Source: Lachnospiraceae bacterium (GTDB taxonomy: Bacteria; Bacillota; Clostridia; Lachnospirales; Lachnospiraceae). Taken from it: DNA of 64,000 nt. Under the pieces are notes generated by a model. That model had not been told where the DNA came from and ran no database searches. It saw only the letters and a list, made by a program, of their open reading frames with translations. The stretch spans positions 1 to 64,000 of the forward strand of contig JAGAQJ010000044.1 in the NCBI GenBank assembly GCA_017622845.1, read 5' to 3'. Shown one piece after another: positions 63,870-64,000 of this stretch (position 1 is its first letter; each line of letters begins with the position of its first letter). Position numbers and translations under genes: made by a program.

Positions 63870-64000
63870 ATGGCAGAGAAGCGCGGAAGCTTGTCAATCA
63901 ACAGCGATAATATTTTCCCAATTATTAAGAAGTGGTTGTATTCAGACCACGATATATTTTACAGAGAGCTGATTTCAAACGGCTGTGATGCAATCACGAA
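63870..64000 (+). CDS. htpG: molecular chaperone HtpG (Hsp90), N-terminal part
   Basis: The first 43 residues of Hsp90 are in the window; the gene continues past the end. The start [20 protein letters not shown] is followed by [18 protein letters not shown] (about 24-41), the conserved first helix of the GHKL ATPase that contains the catalytic Glu and the Asn of the ATP lid (here [11 protein letters not shown]). ATG 63870 follows AAAGGAAT. A perfect CIRCE lies upstream. Confidence 0.92.
   Translation, partial: MAEKRGSLSINSDNIFPIIKKWLYSDHDIFYRELISNGCDAIT

Overview
The window looks like chromosome from a spore-forming, anaerobic, low-to-mid GC Firmicute, most likely a Lachnospiraceae. The supporting evidence is an alpha/beta-type SASP gene, a four-subunit pyruvate:ferredoxin oxidoreductase, the tig/clpP/clpX/lon/engB neighbourhood, strong Shine-Dalgarno sites, and several small gene families typical of that group (SEC-C methionyl aminopeptidase, NusG-domain-II protein beside a Gx transporter, DUF6062-like and DUF6106-like proteins). 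This is inferred from gene content alone; genus is not claimed.

Layout. 1-3.5 kb is a wrecked accessory island: the right end of an IS, three out-of-order pieces of an Rhs protein, a candidate toxin tip with a candidate immunity gene, a second broken orphan immunity-like gene and a nonsense-mutated adenine methylase. 3.5-17.9 kb is mostly housekeeping: an XRE regulator divergent from a small gene, mutY, a sugar-nucleotide-type epimerase, an O-acetyltransferase, a Mef-like MFS pump with a structured leader, an HD protein and lipoprotein, map, a membrane/acyltransferase group with dinB, a secreted GH53 galactanase and a DJ-1 protein. 17.9-23.4 kb is a six-gene signalling operon (CheR, CheB, CheY, CheW, a PAS histidine kinase, and an HD-GYP response regulator) driven by a consensus promoter. 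It has no CheA, and its CheB receiver domain has lost the phospho-acceptor site. 23.5-34.1 kb holds the SASP gene, a GNAT enzyme, tig, and the clpP-clpX-lon-engB-permease-truA run. 34.1-40.0 kb is a TetR regulator and a MacAB-type export operon lying between two copies of a repeat. 40.5-64 kb carries glnS, a HAD phosphatase, a soluble zinc-binding (CZB) chemoreceptor, a PfkB kinase with an altered catalytic residue, guaB, an FHA protein pair, porGDAB, clpB, an SGNH/MBOAT pair, a PpiC-type lipoprotein and the start of htpG behind a perfect CIRCE.

The most unusual signal is a dispersed intergenic element, seen seven times in 64 kb (A 8607, E 11477, B 25050, C 34828, D 40022, F 49601, G 56725). 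It has inverted ends (GTAACAGTTCAGCC / GGCTGAACTGTTAC), and the long copies contain a giant imperfect hairpin with arms of about 65-70 bases. Copy D carries a compensatory C-G to G-C swap relative to B and C. In five of seven copies the right end lies 27-30 bases upstream of a -35 box (51-54 bases before the -10) and points the same way as the downstream gene. I do not recognise the family. It behaves either as a promoter-targeting miniature mobile element or as a structured boundary/regulatory element in fixed register with sigma-A promoters.
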